From the NCBI GenBank assembly GCA_020632915.1, contig JACKEP010000007.1, forward strand, positions 210,299 to 274,298: a stretch of DNA of 64,000 nt, given 5' to 3'. Position numbers and translations under genes: made by a program. The stretch's first letter is position 1. Each line of letters starts with the position of its first letter. The notes beneath the pieces were generated by a model, which saw nothing but the letters and a program-made list of their open reading frames with translations, was not told the origin of the DNA and did no database searches. Origin of the DNA: Alphaproteobacteria bacterium. GTDB taxonomy: Bacteria; Myxococcota_A; UBA796; GCA-2862545. Of the stretch, positions 62,176-64,000 are shown one piece after another.

Positions 62176-63459
62176 ATGGACCTCCCCGTCTCGCCGGACC
62201 AGCTCCGCTTCCTGCTTCGCCGCGTCCGCGAGCGCCTGTGGGTCCGACCGGTCCTGGCGGTGCTCGCGTCGCTGACGGGCGTGGCCCTGGCGCGGGCCGT
62301 CGGGGGCACGGAGGTCGGCGACGCCTTGCCGGAGGTCTCGCCCGAGTCGGTGGAGACCCTGCTGTCGGTGATGGCGTCGTCGATGCTGGTGATCGCGACG
62401 TTCGCGGTGGCGTCGATGGTGGCCGCCTACCAGTCGGCGAGCACCACCGCGACGCCGCGGGCCTTCACCCTCGTGGTGGCCGACGACGCCTCGCAGAACG
62501 CCCTGTCGACGTTCATCGGTGCGTTCATCTTCAGCATCGTGGGGCTGACGGCCGCCAAGAACCAGGCGTTCGACGCGCCGGGCCGCTTCGCGCTGTTCGT
62601 GCTGACGGTGGCGGTGTTCGCGCTGGTGATCTTCGTGTTCGTGCAGTGGGTCGACCGCATCGCGCGGCTCGGTCGCATGGCACCGACGCTCGACGCCGTG
62701 GAGGCCGCCACGGCCCGCGCGTTCGCGTTCTGGCGCGCCGCCCCCACGCTCGGCGGCGTGCCTGTGCCCGACACGCTGTCCACCGGCGACCCCGTGTTCG
62801 CCACGCGCGTGGGCTACGTGCAGCACGTCGACGTCGAGGCGCTGCAGGAGGCCGCCACGGCCGCCGGGCGGACCGTGCGCGTCGAGGCGCTGCCGGGCGC
62901 GTTCGTCGGTCCCGGACGTCCGCTCGCGACGCTGCTTCACGGCTCCGACGCCGCCGCCGACCCCGGCCCGTTCCAGGCCGCGTTCCTCGTCGGTGCCAGC
63001 CGGGTGTTCGACGAGGACCCGCGGTTCGGCCTCATCGTGCTCGCCGAGATCGCCGACCGGGCCCTGTCGCCCGCGGTCAACGACCCCGGCACGGCGATCG
63101 ACGTCCTGGTGCGCGCCGTCCGTCTGTTCGTGGGCTGGCGCCTTCCCGGCGACACCCCGCCGACGGGTCCGAGGTTCGACTGCGTCCAGGTGCCCGCGCT
63201 GGACGTGCGCGACCTGTTCGACGACGCGTTCACCGCCATCGCCCGCGACGGCGCCGGCACGATCGAGGTCGCGCTGCGCCTGCAGGCAGCGCTGGCCACC
63301 CTCGCCGCGACCGGCGACCCGGCGTTCCAGGAGGCAGCGCAGGCGCACGCGCGGCTGGCGCTGGGTCGGGCGGAGCGGGCGCTGGCGCTGCCGGAGGACT
63401 GGGCGTGGTTGCGGCGGGCGTCGCCGTTTTCGGCGGGGGAACCGGGAGAGCCGGGGTGA
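62176..63459 (+). CDS. DUF2254 membrane protein
   Basis: A 427-residue inner-membrane protein. Its first 165 residues contain four hydrophobic helices (VRPVLAVLASLTGVALARAV, VETLLSVMASSMLVIATFAV, LSTFIGAFIFSIVGLTAAKN, FALFVLTVAVFALVIFVFVQ). A soluble domain follows with VGYVQHVDVEALQEAATAAG, FGLIVLAEIADRALSPAVND and PGTAIDVLVRAVRLFVGW, which is the DUF2254 signature. No function is known. It is separated from the giant operon by the hairpin at 62133 and may be read through. Confidence 0.85.
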   Translation: MDLPVSPDQLRFLLRRVRERLWVRPVLAVLASLTGVALARAVGGTEVGDALPEVSPESVETLLSVMASSMLVIATFAVASMVAAYQSASTTATPRAFTLVVADDASQNALSTFIGAFIFSIVGLTAAKNQAFDAPGRFALFVLTVAVFALVIFVFVQWVDRIARLGRMAPTLDAVEAATARAFAFWRAAPTLGGVPVPDTLSTGDPVFATRVGYVQHVDVEALQEAATAAGRTVRVEALPGAFVGPGRPLATLLHGSDAAADPGPFQAAFLVGASRVFDEDPRFGLIVLAEIADRALSPAVNDPGTAIDVLVRAVRLFVGWRLPGDTPPTGPRFDCVQVPALDVRDLFDDAFTAIARDGAGTIEVALRLQAALATLAATGDPAFQEAAQAHARLALGRAERALALPEDWAWLRRASPFSAGEPGEPG

Positions 63460-63503
63460 CCGGGCAGTGCGCGGGCGCCGAGGACCGGCGCCGCGCTGCC
63501 GGG
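63460..63503. terminator. Imperfect GC-rich hairpin between convergent genes
   Basis: A stem including GGCGCC at 63474-63479 and 63487-63492 around a seven-base loop, extended outward by CGCG and GGCAG pairings with small bulges. It lies between the DUF2254 and ankyrin stops and probably serves both. Confidence 0.45.
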
Positions 63504-63507
63504 TCGC

Positions 63508-64000
63508 TCAGCGCTTGACCATCTCGACGATCTCCGCCTTCGGGCAGGCCGCCGCGAAGTCGTACGCCGTGGAGCCGCGCTCCATCGCGTAGTCGCCCTT
63601 CTTGTACTTCTTCGTCGACCCCACCGAGGGGTCGGCGCCGGCCGCGAGCAGGACGGACACGAGCTGGGGCCTGGCGCGCGTGATCGCCAGCTGCAGCGGT
63701 GTGAGCCCCGTCTTCTTGTCGACGGCGCTCGGGTCGGCACCGGCGTCCAGCACCGCCTGGATGATGTCGACGTCGCCGCACTGCACCGCGAGGAACAGGG
63801 GCACGGACACGCCCGGGCCGGCATCGTGGGGGCTGGCGCCGGCCGCGAGGAGCTGGGTGGCGTAGGGGGCGTCCCCCCACCGCATGGCACAGGCCAGCGG
63901 CGTGGTCCGGCGCTTGTCGAGCGCCATCAGGTCGATGCCCGGCGCGGCGACGAGGGCAGCGACCGCGTCGGCGTGGTGGGAATAGACCGCCCAGTGAAGG
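63508..64000 (-). CDS. Ankyrin-repeat protein, N-terminus outside window
   Basis: The frame is open to the window edge, so at least 163 residues are present and the start is missing. Four ankyrin repeats are seen, with the LHWAVYSHHADAV-type opening at the edge, TTPLACAMRWGDAPYATQLL, VPLFLAVQCGDVDIIQAVLD and LTPLQLAITRARPQLVSVLL, each followed by AGADPS-like hairpins. It ends with DYAMERGSTAYDFAAACPKA and a short acidic helix. Ankyrin arrays bind proteins; the partner is unknown. Convergent with the DUF2254 gene. Confidence 0.8.
   Translation of the reverse strand, partial: LHWAVYSHHADAVAALVAAPGIDLMALDKRRTTPLACAMRWGDAPYATQLLAAGASPHDAGPGVSVPLFLAVQCGDVDIIQAVLDAGADPSAVDKKTGLTPLQLAITRARPQLVSVLLAAGADPSVGSTKKYKKGDYAMERGSTAYDFAAACPKAEIVEMVKR

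Overview
The window is very GC-rich bacterial chromosome, almost fully coding, with long spurious open frames opposite or inside real genes. No rRNA, tRNA, CRISPR array, transposase or phage gene was found. The style points to a large-genome Gram-negative bacterium, most like Myxococcota. It has many secreted proteins and lipoproteins with FG-GAP, MopE (DCDD), thrombospondin-type-3 and GCC2/GCC3 cysteine repeats. It also has Thr-Asp linkers, a fibro-slime domain, RCC1-like Cys-Trp-Gly repeats and Ser/Thr kinases fused to WD40-like or AAA modules. This placement is inference, because no marker gene is present.

Layout. Positions 1-640 hold the end of an RCC1-like protein. From about 0.6 to 34 kb lies a series of small redox or hydrolase genes, most beside their own one-component regulator: dehydrogenase + TetR (1.8-3.5 kb), aldo/keto reductase + LysR (4.8-6.8), ketosteroid-dehydrogenase-like flavoprotein + SDR + TetR (13.6-16.9), LysR + DoxX + LigB-type dioxygenase (16.9-19.1), flavin oxidoreductase + ECF41 sigma (19.2-21.2), aldo/keto reductase + LysR (22.2-24.2), NTF2-like protein + MarR (31.0-32.0) and LysR + epimerase-like protein (32.1-34.0). 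A good inverted repeat, or an ECF41-like promoter, is visible at nearly every regulator. Between them sit a DUF3500/HupE pair, a MATE transporter, a BtrH-like protein, a fibro-slime/PNGase-F-like lipoprotein and secreted repeat proteins.

From 34 to 52 kb come an HSL-type esterase, a KefB-like antiporter and an FHA/winged-helix gene coupled to a kinase with a WD40-like sensor domain. Next are a lipoprotein with a Thr-Asp stalk, a cysteine-repeat lipoprotein, an ArsR gene overlapping a doubled AHSA1 gene, and a hydrolase / kinase-ATPase / ECF sigma cluster.

From 53 to 62 kb two very large, translationally coupled surface proteins (1,779 and 1,279 residues) dominate. The window ends with a DUF2254 membrane protein and a truncated ankyrin-repeat gene.

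The most novel-looking signal is a module of about 100 residues that recurs in six secreted proteins, N-terminal in four and C-terminal in two. Its core is a Cys pair ending in CLD(L/I). I cannot match it to a named family. Many genes also carry a TANNNT -10-like hexamer close upstream of the start codon.
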